Shown: positions 49,729 to 58,394 of the stretch, piece by piece
How the letters are laid out: each line of letters begins with the position of its first letter
Position numbering within the stretch: the first letter of the stretch is position 1
Assembly (NCBI GenBank): GCA_902791025.1
Contig: CADATZ010000004.1
Span: 62,001-126,000, forward strand
Length of the DNA: 64,000 nt
Direction: 5' to 3'
Source of the DNA: an uncultured Chloroflexota bacterium
GTDB lineage: Bacteria > Chloroflexota > Anaerolineae > Anaerolineales > Anaerolineaceae
Position numbers and translations under genes: made by a program
The notes under the pieces: model-generated
The model's database searches: none
The model's input: the letters and a program-made list of their open reading frames with translations, nothing else
What the model was told of the DNA's origin: nothing

Positions 49729-50964
49729 ATGAGCGTTAAGATTCTCCATTTTGCTGATGCCCACATCGATTCCTATACCGGCGGCCGGATCGACCCGAAA
49801 ACCGGGTTCCCGTTTCATACCGGCGATTTCCTGAAAGCCCTGGATGAGATCGTTGAGACTGCCATCAATGAGCAGGTGCAGCTGGTCCTTTTTGCGGGGG
49901 ATGCTTATCGCAACGCTACTCCGGTTCCGACATATCAGCGGGAATGGCAGCGGAGGCTGATCCGTCTCTCACAGGCGAAGATCACGACGCTGATGATCCC
50001 CGGAAATCACGACATTTCCAATGCCGTCAACCGGGCCAGTGCCCTGCAGGAGCTGGATACGCTCCAGGTTCCCTGGGTGCATCTGGCGGCTGGAGGCGTC
50101 CATCTTTATACACCCGAGGAACTGGATGGTGTCCCTGTTCAGGTCCTGGCTGTTCCGTGGATGCCGCTTTCCCTGCTTTCGGCAAAGGACAAGGAGAACA
50201 AACTCACCCCGGAAGAGCGGGCCTCTGAGTTTGAGCAGGAGCTGATCAAGCGTATCCAAAAGGGGATTGGCAAGGCAGACCCAAATCTGCCGCTCATCCT
50301 GCTGACGCATTATTCGGTGCAGGGCAGCACCTACCCCTCCGGGCAGGTGGCAGAATTGGGGCGGGACGTCACGCTTTCCCGCTCACTGGTCTGCGATCCG
50401 GCCTTTTCCTACACCGCGCTCGGGCACATCCATCTTTTCCAGGACCTGAACGAGGGTCAGCAGCCGCCGGTGATCTACCCCGGATCAATCGAACGGGTCG
50501 ATTACGGTGAATACAAGGAAAAGAAGGGCTTTATCCTGGCGGAGGTGGACAACCATCACACGGAATATACCTTCCGGGAGCTGCACACACGCCGGATGTA
50601 TAACCTTTCCTTTGAGGCAAAAGATGCCGGGACGCTGCAGGAGGATCTGCTGGACCTGCTGCCTTCTGAGGAGAAGGCGAAGGATGCCATGATTCGTCTG
50701 GTCGTTACCTACCCGCATGAATTCGAATCAATGATCAATGAGCGGGAACTGCGGAAGCGTGTGGAAGGCGCCCTGGATTTTCAATTTAAGCGCAAACCGG
50801 TCTATCAGGCCCGGATGCGCATTCAATCAAAAAATATCAGTTCTCTTACACCGCAGGATTTGCTGACTGCTTATTGTCAAATTACCAAAACATCGGACGC
50901 AGAGGCAAAGGCGCTCTGCTCGCTTGCTGAGGAGATTTTTACCGAATCCGATTCAGCTGTTTAG
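49729..50964 (+). CDS. sbcD: Exonuclease subunit SbcD (Mre11-type)
   Basis: A 411-residue metallophosphoesterase nuclease, the catalytic partner of SbcC in opening DNA hairpins and processing ends. Phosphoesterase motifs are in order: FADAHIDS (D-x-H), FAGDAYRN (GD), IPGNHDISN (GNHD), LTHYSVQG and GHIHLFQDL (GHxH). A capping domain follows to the C-terminus. The gene starts one base after the peptidase stop and is separated from sbcC by an unrelated corC-like gene, an uncommon arrangement. Hairpin-cleaving SbcCD is of special interest in a genome so rich in palindromic repeats. Confidence 0.93.
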   Translation: MSVKILHFADAHIDSYTGGRIDPKTGFPFHTGDFLKALDEIVETAINEQVQLVLFAGDAYRNATPVPTYQREWQRRLIRLSQAKITTLMIPGNHDISNAVNRASALQELDTLQVPWVHLAAGGVHLYTPEELDGVPVQVLAVPWMPLSLLSAKDKENKLTPEERASEFEQELIKRIQKGIGKADPNLPLILLTHYSVQGSTYPSGQVAELGRDVTLSRSLVCDPAFSYTALGHIHLFQDLNEGQQPPVIYPGSIERVDYGEYKEKKGFILAEVDNHHTEYTFRELHTRRMYNLSFEAKDAGTLQEDLLDLLPSEEKAKDAMIRLVVTYPHEFESMINERELRKRVEGALDFQFKRKPVYQARMRIQSKNISSLTPQDLLTAYCQITKTSDAEAKALCSLAEEIFTESDSAV

Positions 50965-50976
50965 AAGGATCCGTAA

Positions 50977-52434
50977 ATGTCAGAAGCTTTTATAGAAATT
51001 ATTTTGTTGTTTGCACTCATATTAACCAACGGTCTGTTTTCTATGACGGAAATGGCTGTCGTTTCGACACGCCGGGCCAGATTGCAGAGCCTGCTGGAAG
51101 GCGGAGATAAAAGAGCGAAAACCGTACTGGAACTGCTTGACAACCCGAATGATTTTTTCTCAACCATCCAGATCGTCATCACGTTGATCGGGGTCGTCAA
51201 CGGTGCTATCGGTGCCCAGACATTTTCCCATTACCTGGTGGATCTGCTGGTCAAGGTTCCTTTCCTGAAGGGTATCGCCCAGCCGCTTTCCGTGCTGCTG
51301 ATTTCTGCCTTGATCACCTATTTCAGCCTGGTGATCGGTGAATTGATCCCGAAGCGGATCGCTACCAATGACCCGGAAAAGATCGCCATGACCATGTGCG
51401 GCCCTATCAAGGTATTGTCGAAAATTTTCCGTCCGATGGTCCGCGTTCTGTCCTTATCCACCGAAGCAGGTCTTAAACTTATCGGCGTGAAGGAGAAAGA
51501 GGAATCCCAGGTCTCGGAAGATGAAATCAAGGTCATGATCGAACAGGGAAAACAGGATGGTGTTTTTGAAGAAAATGAACAGGATATCGTGGAATCCGTC
51601 TTCCGCATGAGTGACCAGACGGTTGACGCTATCATGACGCCGCGGACGGAACTGGACTGGATCGACCTGGAAGAACCTGTGGAGGAATCGCTCAAGGAAA
51701 TTGCGGACTCCACTTACCACTATTTCCCGCTGGTGCGCGGCAATCCGGATAATGTGCTGGGTGTGATTTCCTCCAAGGCATTGTTGGACGCCTATATCCG
51801 GCGTGAAGAAATCGATCTGGAAAAGATCATGGAGCCGCCGCTCTTTGTTCCGGAATCAAAACCGGCGCTCAGCCTTTTGGATGACCTGAAGGCTTCTGAA
51901 AGCAATTTTGCTGTCGTGCTGGATGAATACGGCGGTTTTTCCGGCATGATCACCCCCTATGACCTGCTCAATGAGCTGGTCGGTGACGTGACGAACATCG
52001 GTGAAGAACCGGATGATGAGGATGACGTCCTTGTCCGTGATGACGGCTCCTGGAGCTTTGACGGCATGATCGATATTGATGAGTTCAAGGAGACCATTGG
52101 TGTCCGCGAGCTGCCGGATGAAAACCGTGTCGGTTATCAGACGCTCGCCGGGTTTATTCTCAGCCGGACCGGTTCGATCCCTTCGACCGGGGATAACTTC
52201 GACTGGAACGGTTTCCATTTTGAGATCGTCGACATGGATGGTCTGCGGATCGACCGGGTTTTTGTGAGCCGAATTGAGCCGGAGGAAGAGAGTGACCAGG
52301 AGCCGGAGGTCAGTGGTCAGGAATCAGTGAGCAGGAGTCAGGAGTCAGTGGCCAGTGGTCAGGATGTGACGGATAATGTACAGAATTCCGAACCCTCCGG
52401 AAGTGATAATGAACAGGAGAAATTTAATCAATGA
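50977..52434 (+). CDS. CNNM/CBS/CorC_HlyC membrane protein
   Basis: A 485-residue protein with an N-terminal DUF21/CNNM membrane domain (about four helices, 1-185), a CBS pair (about 205-330: MTPRTELDWIDLEEP, FPLVRGNPDNVLGVISSK, VVLDEYGGFSGMITPYDLLNELVG) and a CorC_HlyC domain (about 345-430). Family members are linked to Mg2+ or Co2+ efflux. Residues about 436-470 are a low-complexity acidic tail with a seven-residue period (SGQESVS, RSQESVA, SGQDVTD) created by a heptanucleotide tract. It lies between sbcD and sbcC and overlaps sbcC by four bases. Confidence 0.9.
   Translation: MSEAFIEIILLFALILTNGLFSMTEMAVVSTRRARLQSLLEGGDKRAKTVLELLDNPNDFFSTIQIVITLIGVVNGAIGAQTFSHYLVDLLVKVPFLKGIAQPLSVLLISALITYFSLVIGELIPKRIATNDPEKIAMTMCGPIKVLSKIFRPMVRVLSLSTEAGLKLIGVKEKEESQVSEDEIKVMIEQGKQDGVFEENEQDIVESVFRMSDQTVDAIMTPRTELDWIDLEEPVEESLKEIADSTYHYFPLVRGNPDNVLGVISSKALLDAYIRREEIDLEKIMEPPLFVPESKPALSLLDDLKASESNFAVVLDEYGGFSGMITPYDLLNELVGDVTNIGEEPDDEDDVLVRDDGSWSFDGMIDIDEFKETIGVRELPDENRVGYQTLAGFILSRTGSIPSTGDNFDWNGFHFEIVDMDGLRIDRVFVSRIEPEEESDQEPEVSGQESVSRSQESVASGQDVTDNVQNSEPSGSDNEQEKFNQ
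52291..52367. repeat. Heptanucleotide repeat tract in the 3' end of the CorC-like gene, 11 units
   Basis: AGTGACC, AGGAGCC, GGAGGTC, AGTGGTC, AGGAATC, AGTGAGC, AGGAGTC, AGGAGTC, AGTGGCC, AGTGGTC, AGGATGT with no phase break. The frame stays open throughout. Confidence 0.9.
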
Positions 52435-54995
52435 TTCCGGTGCGGCTTGTCATCAGCGGTTTTCTTTCCTATCAGGAGCCGGCGGAGCTGGACTTCACCG
52501 GGATCCATGTTGCCTGTATTTCCGGACGGAACGGCGCGGGAAAATCCGCCATGCTGGATGCCATCACCTGGGCACTTTTCGGTGAGGCACGCAAAAACGA
52601 TGACAGCATCATCAATGACGCGGAAGATATCAAAACCGCCAAGGTAGATTTTGAATTTATTTACGAGGATACCAACTATCTGGTCCGCCGGCAAAAGACA
52701 AAGGGGAAAAGCGCGATTGTCGAATTCTTTATCCGCGGGGCGGATGGGGAATCCTGGAAGCCGCTGACGGAAAAACGCGGGGCCGACACCAACAAGCGGA
52801 TCTGCTCCACCCTGCACATGGATTACAAAACCTTTATCAATGCCTCCTTCTTTCTGCAGGGAAAGGCGGATCAGTTCACCGGTCAGAATGCCACAGAGCG
52901 CAAAAAGATCCTCAGCACGATCCTGAACCTGGAAGTCTGGGAGGTCTACAAGGCAAAAGCCACAGAAAAACGCAAACTTGCCGAGAACAATGCCCTTTAT
53001 ATCAAGGGTTTGATCGATGAAGCCGAGGCAGAACTGAGTCGGGAAGCGGCTTTTCAGGAAGCGCTGAAAAATGCCCAGACTCGGGCAGCGGAAGCGGAAA
53101 AGGCCTACAAAGACGCTGATGAAAAATGGCAGATGGCCAAAGCGAATGAGGCTTCGCTCAAAGCCCTGAAGGAAAACGCGGAGCGAAAATTACAGGAAGA
53201 GACCCGTCAGGACCGCGTGATCCGGGAGCAGCAGAATGCGCTGAACCTCCGCGGCAGGGAACTGTCTGATTTGCAAAAAGAATTATCCAATGCGGAACTC
53301 ATCGAGGAAAGATACAACAGACTCCTGGATGTGCGCGGAAAGCTGGACCGTCTTTCCGCCGCAGCCGCTGACTTCAGCCGGCTGGAAAATGAACGGGTCC
53401 GTCTCGAGTCCTTCATAAAAACCACTGAAAACCAGCTGCAATATGAATATTCTCAGCTGACAAGAGAGAAAAAAGAACAGGAACGGCTGCTTCAGGACAA
53501 GCTAAGGCTGGAAGAGCTTCACAAAACACTTGCTCCGACTGTTGAAGCTCTGACAAAAGCCTGTTCCGTACTTCCCGCATCGCGTCAAAAGCTGTTCGAA
53601 ATCGGTAATGGCGGTGCGGAAAAGAACCAGATCATCAAGAACCTCGATGAAAAGGTCCGGGAGATCAACGAAAAACTGGAAAGATTCCTCGCCAACCGCG
53701 GCGGAACCTGTCCGACCTGCGGCCGCGAAATGGATGAGGAACATTGCCGCATCCACAGTGCGGAATTGAGGCAGGAAATTGAAAAAATTCGTGGGGAACA
53801 ATCACGGATCGAGTCAGTCCTCGCCGCGGAACGGAAGAAATATGTTTCGCTGAGAGCGGAGATCCAGCAGCTTGAAGCGCAGGAAAAGGAACTGAACACC
53901 CGCACCCTTGAACTGACAAAAACAGAACAGCAGCTCAGCAGCATCAATGAACAGCTTAGCAGCCGGGAAGCAAAAGAGAAACGGTACGCTGAATTGGATC
54001 AGATTCTGAAAGAGCGGACCTTCTGTCCGGAAGAGCAGGCAAAGCTGCAAAGTGTGCGGAAAGAGATCGGCGAGCTTGCCTATGACCGGGCCGAGCATGA
54101 GCAGATGAATGCCCTGAAAAACAGCCTCACCGGGGCTGAGCAGGAGCATCAAAAGCTTATCGCCGCCCGCAGCAGAATCGAACCGCTGGAGCGGGAGATC
54201 AACGAAAAGCAAACCCTCCTTTCGGAGGCGCAGGAGCAGCTCAAAACCATTCACGAGGAACGGATTAAAGCCGAAGCTGACTATCAGAATCTCAATTCGC
54301 TCATGCCGGATCTGCGGCAGATCGAAAGCGAGCGCATCCGTGCCAATCAATTTCGCGACAGTGCCAACAAGGAACTGGGACAGGCGGAGCAGCGTGTCAA
54401 ACATCTTGACGATGCCCGTGAAACGATGAAGAGCCGCGGTGCGGATTATCAGGAAAAACTTGTTGAGATCCGCAGGTATAAAGACCTTGAAAAAGCTTTT
54501 GGAAAGGACGGGATCCCCGCTCTCCTGATCGAACAGGCTGTCCCGGAAATCGAAGAGCAGGCCAATGAGATCCTTCAGCAGCTTTCCAACGGATCCATGT
54601 CCCTGCAGCTGAACACGCAGGGCGCTTATAAATCGAAAAAAGACGAGGTGAAGGAAACCCTCGATATTCTCATCTCCGACCCTTACGGCGTTCGGGAATA
54701 TGAAATGTTCTCCGGCGGAGAGGCCTTCCGCATCAATTTTTCTATCCGGCTGGCGCTTTCCCGCATCCTGGCACAGCGGGCAGGTTCCCGGCTGCAGACC
54801 CTTGTGATCGATGAAGGCTTCGGCAGTCAGGATGAGGAAGGCCGGGCACGGCTGGCAGAGGCTATCACCGCGGTTCAGGATGATTTTGAAAAGATCCTGG
54901 TCATCACCCATCTGCCGGAGCTGAAGGAAGTCTTTCCTTCCCGCATTGAGGTCGAAAAGACACTCAGCGGTTCGCATATGGAGGTGATCGCGTGA
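52431..54995 (+). CDS. sbcC: Exonuclease subunit SbcC (Rad50-type ATPase)
   Basis: An 854-residue SMC-like ATPase that partners SbcD. Walker A is SGRNGAGKSAMLDAITWALFG (32-39 core); two long coiled coils surround the zinc hook CPTCGREM (Cys426 and Cys429); the C-terminal head has the signature FSGGEAFRINFSIRLALS and Walker B LVIDEGFGSQDEEG. It is shorter than E. coli SbcC (about 1050 residues), with shorter coiled coils. The gene overlaps the CorC-like gene by four bases (ATGA) and the next glycosyltransferase by four bases, so all are translationally coupled. Confidence 0.93.
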   Translation: MIPVRLVISGFLSYQEPAELDFTGIHVACISGRNGAGKSAMLDAITWALFGEARKNDDSIINDAEDIKTAKVDFEFIYEDTNYLVRRQKTKGKSAIVEFFIRGADGESWKPLTEKRGADTNKRICSTLHMDYKTFINASFFLQGKADQFTGQNATERKKILSTILNLEVWEVYKAKATEKRKLAENNALYIKGLIDEAEAELSREAAFQEALKNAQTRAAEAEKAYKDADEKWQMAKANEASLKALKENAERKLQEETRQDRVIREQQNALNLRGRELSDLQKELSNAELIEERYNRLLDVRGKLDRLSAAAADFSRLENERVRLESFIKTTENQLQYEYSQLTREKKEQERLLQDKLRLEELHKTLAPTVEALTKACSVLPASRQKLFEIGNGGAEKNQIIKNLDEKVREINEKLERFLANRGGTCPTCGREMDEEHCRIHSAELRQEIEKIRGEQSRIESVLAAERKKYVSLRAEIQQLEAQEKELNTRTLELTKTEQQLSSINEQLSSREAKEKRYAELDQILKERTFCPEEQAKLQSVRKEIGELAYDRAEHEQMNALKNSLTGAEQEHQKLIAARSRIEPLEREINEKQTLLSEAQEQLKTIHEERIKAEADYQNLNSLMPDLRQIESERIRANQFRDSANKELGQAEQRVKHLDDARETMKSRGADYQEKLVEIRRYKDLEKAFGKDGIPALLIEQAVPEIEEQANEILQQLSNGSMSLQLNTQGAYKSKKDEVKETLDILISDPYGVREYEMFSGGEAFRINFSIRLALSRILAQRAGSRLQTLVIDEGFGSQDEEGRARLAEAITAVQDDFEKILVITHLPELKEVFPSRIEVEKTLSGSHMEVIA

Positions 54996-56077
54996 GCGTC
55001 GGGCTGATGCAGCGGGTCTGTGCCGGTTACCGGGTTCCTTTGTTTGATACGCTTGCTGAAAAGCTTCCCGGAGGACTTTCTCTGTATGCCGGTGATCCCC
55101 GTCCGGAGGAGATGATCGATCAGTCGCAAAGGGTCAAAAAAGCATCTTACTGGCATGCGGAAAATGTTCATTTGTTTTCCGGAAGGTTTTACCTGTGTAT
55201 TCAGCGGGATGTTTTGACCTGGCTCCGGCAGACCGATCCGCAGGCGTTGATCATGGAAGCCAATATGCGCTATCTCCACGGCAAAGATGCCGCTGCCTGG
55301 ATGCACCGCAGAGGCCGTCCCGTGATTGGCTGGGGGCTGGGTACCGGCAGCACCGGCGGCGTGCTGCTGAAGCAGCATCTGAAGCTTTACGATGCGCTGA
55401 TCACCTATTCTTCCTCCGGGAAAGAAAGCTATATTTCCGCCGGGTTCCCGGAGGATCGTATCTTCATTGCCTGCAATGCCGCCGCGCCTCGTCCGACCCG
55501 GCCCATGCCGGAGCGTCTTTCGGATGCGTTTGATGGCAGTCCGATCGTGCTTTATGTGGGGCGTCTGCAGCCCCGCAAGCGGCTGGATCTGCTGATGCGA
55601 GCCTGTGCCGCACAGCCGCCGGAGCTGCGTCCGCGCCTTTGGATCATCGGCGATGGTCCGATCCGGGGTGAGTTGGAGAAAACCGCGGAATCGGTCTACC
55701 CACAGACTGAGTTTTTCGGTGCTCTGTATGGGGATGAACTGACCGCTCATTTTGACCGGGCTGACCTTTTCTGCCTTCCCGGTACCGGTGGACTTGCACT
55801 ACAGCAGGCTATGGCCTCTGCCCTGCCGCTGATTGCCGCGGAAGCGGATGGAACCCAGGCGGATCTGGTACGGCCCGGAAACGGGATCCAGGTCACGCCG
55901 GGAGATGAGCAGGAACTGACAGAAGCTATCACAAAAATGCTTTCTGATCCGGGAAAGCTGCGGAAGATGGGGGAAGAATCCTTCCGAATTGTCCGGGAAG
56001 AGATCAACCTCGAAGCCATGGCAGATGTTTTTGCCCGGTCTGTGGCATATGTACAGCGGGAGGGGCTGCGAAGATGA
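54992..56077 (+). CDS. GT4-like glycosyltransferase
   Basis: A 361-residue GT-B fold protein. The C-terminal donor domain has VLYVGRLQPRKRLDLLMRAC, LWIIGDGPIRGELEKTAE and a late motif PGTGGLALQQAMASALPLIAAEADGTQADL, where the usual E-x7-E first Glu is replaced (GTGGLALQQAM), so catalytic details may differ. The N-terminal domain opens MQRVCAGYRVPLFDTLAEKL, with the YR-P pattern of some glycosyltransferases. Cytoplasmic or membrane-associated. It overlaps sbcC and the next glycosyltransferase by four bases each. Likely role in surface glycan synthesis; donor and acceptor unknown. Confidence 0.82.
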   Translation: MSVGLMQRVCAGYRVPLFDTLAEKLPGGLSLYAGDPRPEEMIDQSQRVKKASYWHAENVHLFSGRFYLCIQRDVLTWLRQTDPQALIMEANMRYLHGKDAAAWMHRRGRPVIGWGLGTGSTGGVLLKQHLKLYDALITYSSSGKESYISAGFPEDRIFIACNAAAPRPTRPMPERLSDAFDGSPIVLYVGRLQPRKRLDLLMRACAAQPPELRPRLWIIGDGPIRGELEKTAESVYPQTEFFGALYGDELTAHFDRADLFCLPGTGGLALQQAMASALPLIAAEADGTQADLVRPGNGIQVTPGDEQELTEAITKMLSDPGKLRKMGEESFRIVREEINLEAMADVFARSVAYVQREGLRR

Positions 56078-57300
56078 AGGTTTTATTGATCGCGGACGGA
56101 CGCTCTCCGATAACGCAGCGCTGGATCGAATCCATGCGTGAGGACAATATCGAGGTCTACCTGGCCTCGACATATCCCTGTTCCCGTCCGGAAAACATTT
56201 CCGGTTTTTACCTGATGCCGGTGGCCTTTGCGAATTTCTCCCACAAAAACAGCGGGAAAGCACCTGCCGGTCCCACTACCGCCATTCAACCGCCCAACAG
56301 CCAGAAAGGAATGGTTTCCCGGTTCCGCGGGGCTTTCATGCGTCTGCGCTACCTGCTCGGTCCGCTTACCTTGCCTTATTATGGGCTGAAACTGAATCGA
56401 ATTGTCAACAAAATACGTCCGGACGCGGTCCATGCGCTGCGTATTCCCTTTGAGGGAATGCTCGGTTCACAGCTTTCCCATCGTTACCCGCTGGCTGTCA
56501 GCATCTGGGGAAATGACCTGACGCTTCATGCCAAAGGCTCCTGGATCATGGGAAAACTGACGACCGCGACGCTTCATCGTGCCGATGCACTGGCAGCGGA
56601 TGCCGCCCGTGATATTCGCCTCGGGAAGCTCTGGGGATTTTCACCCGAAAAGCAGACCCTGGTGATTCCCGGCAATGGCGGCATCTCACTCAGCGATATC
56701 CGCCTGATTGCCGATGACGGGCAGGCAAGGCTCAACTGGCTGCCGCAGGACCATCACATCATCATCAATCCGCGCGGGTTCCGTCCGGGATCCGTGCGCA
56801 ATGACACCTTTTTCAAGTCGATCCCGCTGGTCCTTTCGCAGGTACCGAATACGCTTTTCCTCTGCTGTTCCATGGCCGGGCAGCCCGAAGCGCTGGGCTG
56901 GATCGAACAGCTGAAAATCGAAAAAAATGTCGTTTTACTCCCGACCTTAAAACAAACTGACCTTTGGCCGCTCTTCCAGCGTGCCGAGGCTTCTGTCAGT
57001 GTTTCCCAGCATGACGGAACACCGAACTCTCTGCTGGAGGCAATGGCTCTGGGATGCTTCCCGATTGCGGGTGATATTGAATCTGTGCGGGAATGGATCG
57101 TACCGGGAGAAAACGGGATCCTTATCGATCCGGATTCCCCCGAACAGCTGGCCAACGCCATCCTCTGTGCCATCGGCAACGAGCCGCTCCGCCAGAAAGC
57201 CGCAGAGCAAAACCGTCAGCTCATCATGACCCGTGCGGAAAAATCCGTCGTCTCTGCCACCCTTGCCGCCTTCTACCGACAGCTCAGCAATTCAAGATAA
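56074..57300 (+). CDS. GT4-like glycosyltransferase
   Basis: A 408-residue GT-B fold protein, last gene of the operon. The N-terminus MKVLLIADGRSPITQRWIESMRE and the segment HALRIPFEGMLGSQLSHRYPLAVSIWGNDLTL are typical of family 4 enzymes. The donor domain includes EASVSVSQHDGTPNSLLEAMALGCFPIAGDIESVREWI, with the E-x7-E region reading DGTPNSLLEAM (Asp in first place). No membrane helices. It and the previous gene probably add successive sugars to one product. A stem followed by T's on the opposite strand at 57298-57322 belongs to the converging transporter operon. Confidence 0.85.
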   Translation: MKVLLIADGRSPITQRWIESMREDNIEVYLASTYPCSRPENISGFYLMPVAFANFSHKNSGKAPAGPTTAIQPPNSQKGMVSRFRGAFMRLRYLLGPLTLPYYGLKLNRIVNKIRPDAVHALRIPFEGMLGSQLSHRYPLAVSIWGNDLTLHAKGSWIMGKLTTATLHRADALAADAARDIRLGKLWGFSPEKQTLVIPGNGGISLSDIRLIADDGQARLNWLPQDHHIIINPRGFRPGSVRNDTFFKSIPLVLSQVPNTLFLCCSMAGQPEALGWIEQLKIEKNVVLLPTLKQTDLWPLFQRAEASVSVSQHDGTPNSLLEAMALGCFPIAGDIESVREWIVPGENGILIDPDSPEQLANAILCAIGNEPLRQKAAEQNRQLIMTRAEKSVVSATLAAFYRQLSNSR

Positions 57301-57322
57301 AAAAGCACCCTGCCCGGGTGCT
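57298..57322 (-). terminator. Terminator of the ribose-type ABC operon
   Basis: On the minus strand the stem AGCACCC / GGGTGCT with a 5-base loop is followed by TTTTTT. It overlaps the last bases of the rightward glycosyltransferase gene. On the plus strand it lacks a T run. Confidence 0.75.
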
Positions 57323-57348
57323 CTGTTCAAATCAATATATTATGTTCC

Positions 57349-57430
57349 TGTTCAGAACTTGAGTGCCGCACATGGGGACTGACAACTTGTGTCGCGAAGC
57401 CGACACAAGCGTGTCTGTCCCCGTGTGCTG
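57349..57430. repeat. Dispersed palindromic element, complete copy, downstream of the permease gene
   Basis: TGTTCAGAACTTGAGTGCCG, then CACATGGGGACTGACA, inner stem CTTGTGTCG / CGACACAAG with loop CGAAGC, then TGTCTGTCCCCGTGTG. Its outer arm is in the opposite orientation to the copy at 15711. It lies between the permease gene and its terminator, so it is in the 3' untranslated part. Confidence 0.85.
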
Positions 57431-57440
57431 TTTTTGATTA

Positions 57441-58394
57441 TTACTTCTTCTTTCTGGAACGCAGGAAGTCTACGTAGACCGCGAGCAAAATGACCGCACC
57501 CTTGATGATGTACTGCCAGTCGGAGTTGACGCCCATCAGGTTCAGACCATTGTTCAGGATACCGATGATCAGCACACCGATCAGCGTGCCGCCCAGTTTC
57601 CCGGAACCGCCGGACATGGAGGTACCACCGACGACGACGGAGGCGATGGCGTCCATTTCCGCACCGTCACCGCTGGTGCAGGTGCCGGAGTACAGGCGGG
57701 AGGCGATGGTGATACCGGCCAGGCCGGACATGAGCCCGGAGAAGCTGTAGACAAAGAACTTGACTTTCGCTACGCTGATACCGGAGAATTTCGCCGCGGT
57801 ATCGTTGCCGCCGACGGCATAAATATGACGCCCCATCTGTGTGCGGTTCAAAACGAGCACACCAATGATGAAGACGATCAGCATGGTGATGACAGGCGTC
57901 GGGATCGGACCGACATAACCGGCGCCCAGGAATTTCCAGGCGTCAGTCATGCAGCGGATCGGTTTTCCGCCGGAATAAACATAAGCGATACCTTTGGCGA
58001 TGTTCATGGAAGCCAGGGTAACGATGAACGGCGGAATCTGCGTCAGCGCGATGACCATACCGTTCAGCAGGCCGAAAATCAGACCGGAGAAGATCGCGAT
58101 CAGGATACCGCAGATTTCCGGCAGGCCCCACCAGACGACCGCAGCCGCGCCAAGGACACCGGACATGGCGATGATGGAACCAACGGACAGGTCAATACCA
58201 CCCAGGATGATGACCATGGTCATACCACAGGCGAGCATCATGTTCGGAGCACTCTGACGCAGTACGTTAAAGATGTTTTTCTGCGTCAGAAACGTGTTGT
58301 GCGTCGTGGGAAAAATGTACAGGAACAGGACCATTGCCGCAAGCGCAATGATGATGCCCAGGTTATCGGTAAAATATCTTCTAATCGCTTTCAT
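57441..58394 (-). CDS. Sugar ABC transporter permease, RbsC type
   Basis: A 317-residue inner-membrane permease of the ribose/galactose/xylose group (BPD_transp_2). Family segments: TMVIILGGIDLSVGSIIAMSGVLGA, PPFIVTLASMNIAKGIAYVYSGGKPI, RTQMGRHIYAVGGNDTAAKFSGI and VVGGTSMSGGSGKLGGTLIGVLIIGILNNGLNLMGV. About eight to ten helices. It shares its first bases with the end of the ATPase gene (one-base overlap), so translation is coupled. Works with the two-domain ATPase and the binding protein upstream. The short C-terminus ends in a basic LRSRKKK. Confidence 0.93.
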   Translation of the reverse strand: MKAIRRYFTDNLGIIIALAAMVLFLYIFPTTHNTFLTQKNIFNVLRQSAPNMMLACGMTMVIILGGIDLSVGSIIAMSGVLGAAAVVWWGLPEICGILIAIFSGLIFGLLNGMVIALTQIPPFIVTLASMNIAKGIAYVYSGGKPIRCMTDAWKFLGAGYVGPIPTPVITMLIVFIIGVLVLNRTQMGRHIYAVGGNDTAAKFSGISVAKVKFFVYSFSGLMSGLAGITIASRLYSGTCTSGDGAEMDAIASVVVGGTSMSGGSGKLGGTLIGVLIIGILNNGLNLMGVNSDWQYIIKGAVILLAVYVDFLRSRKKK

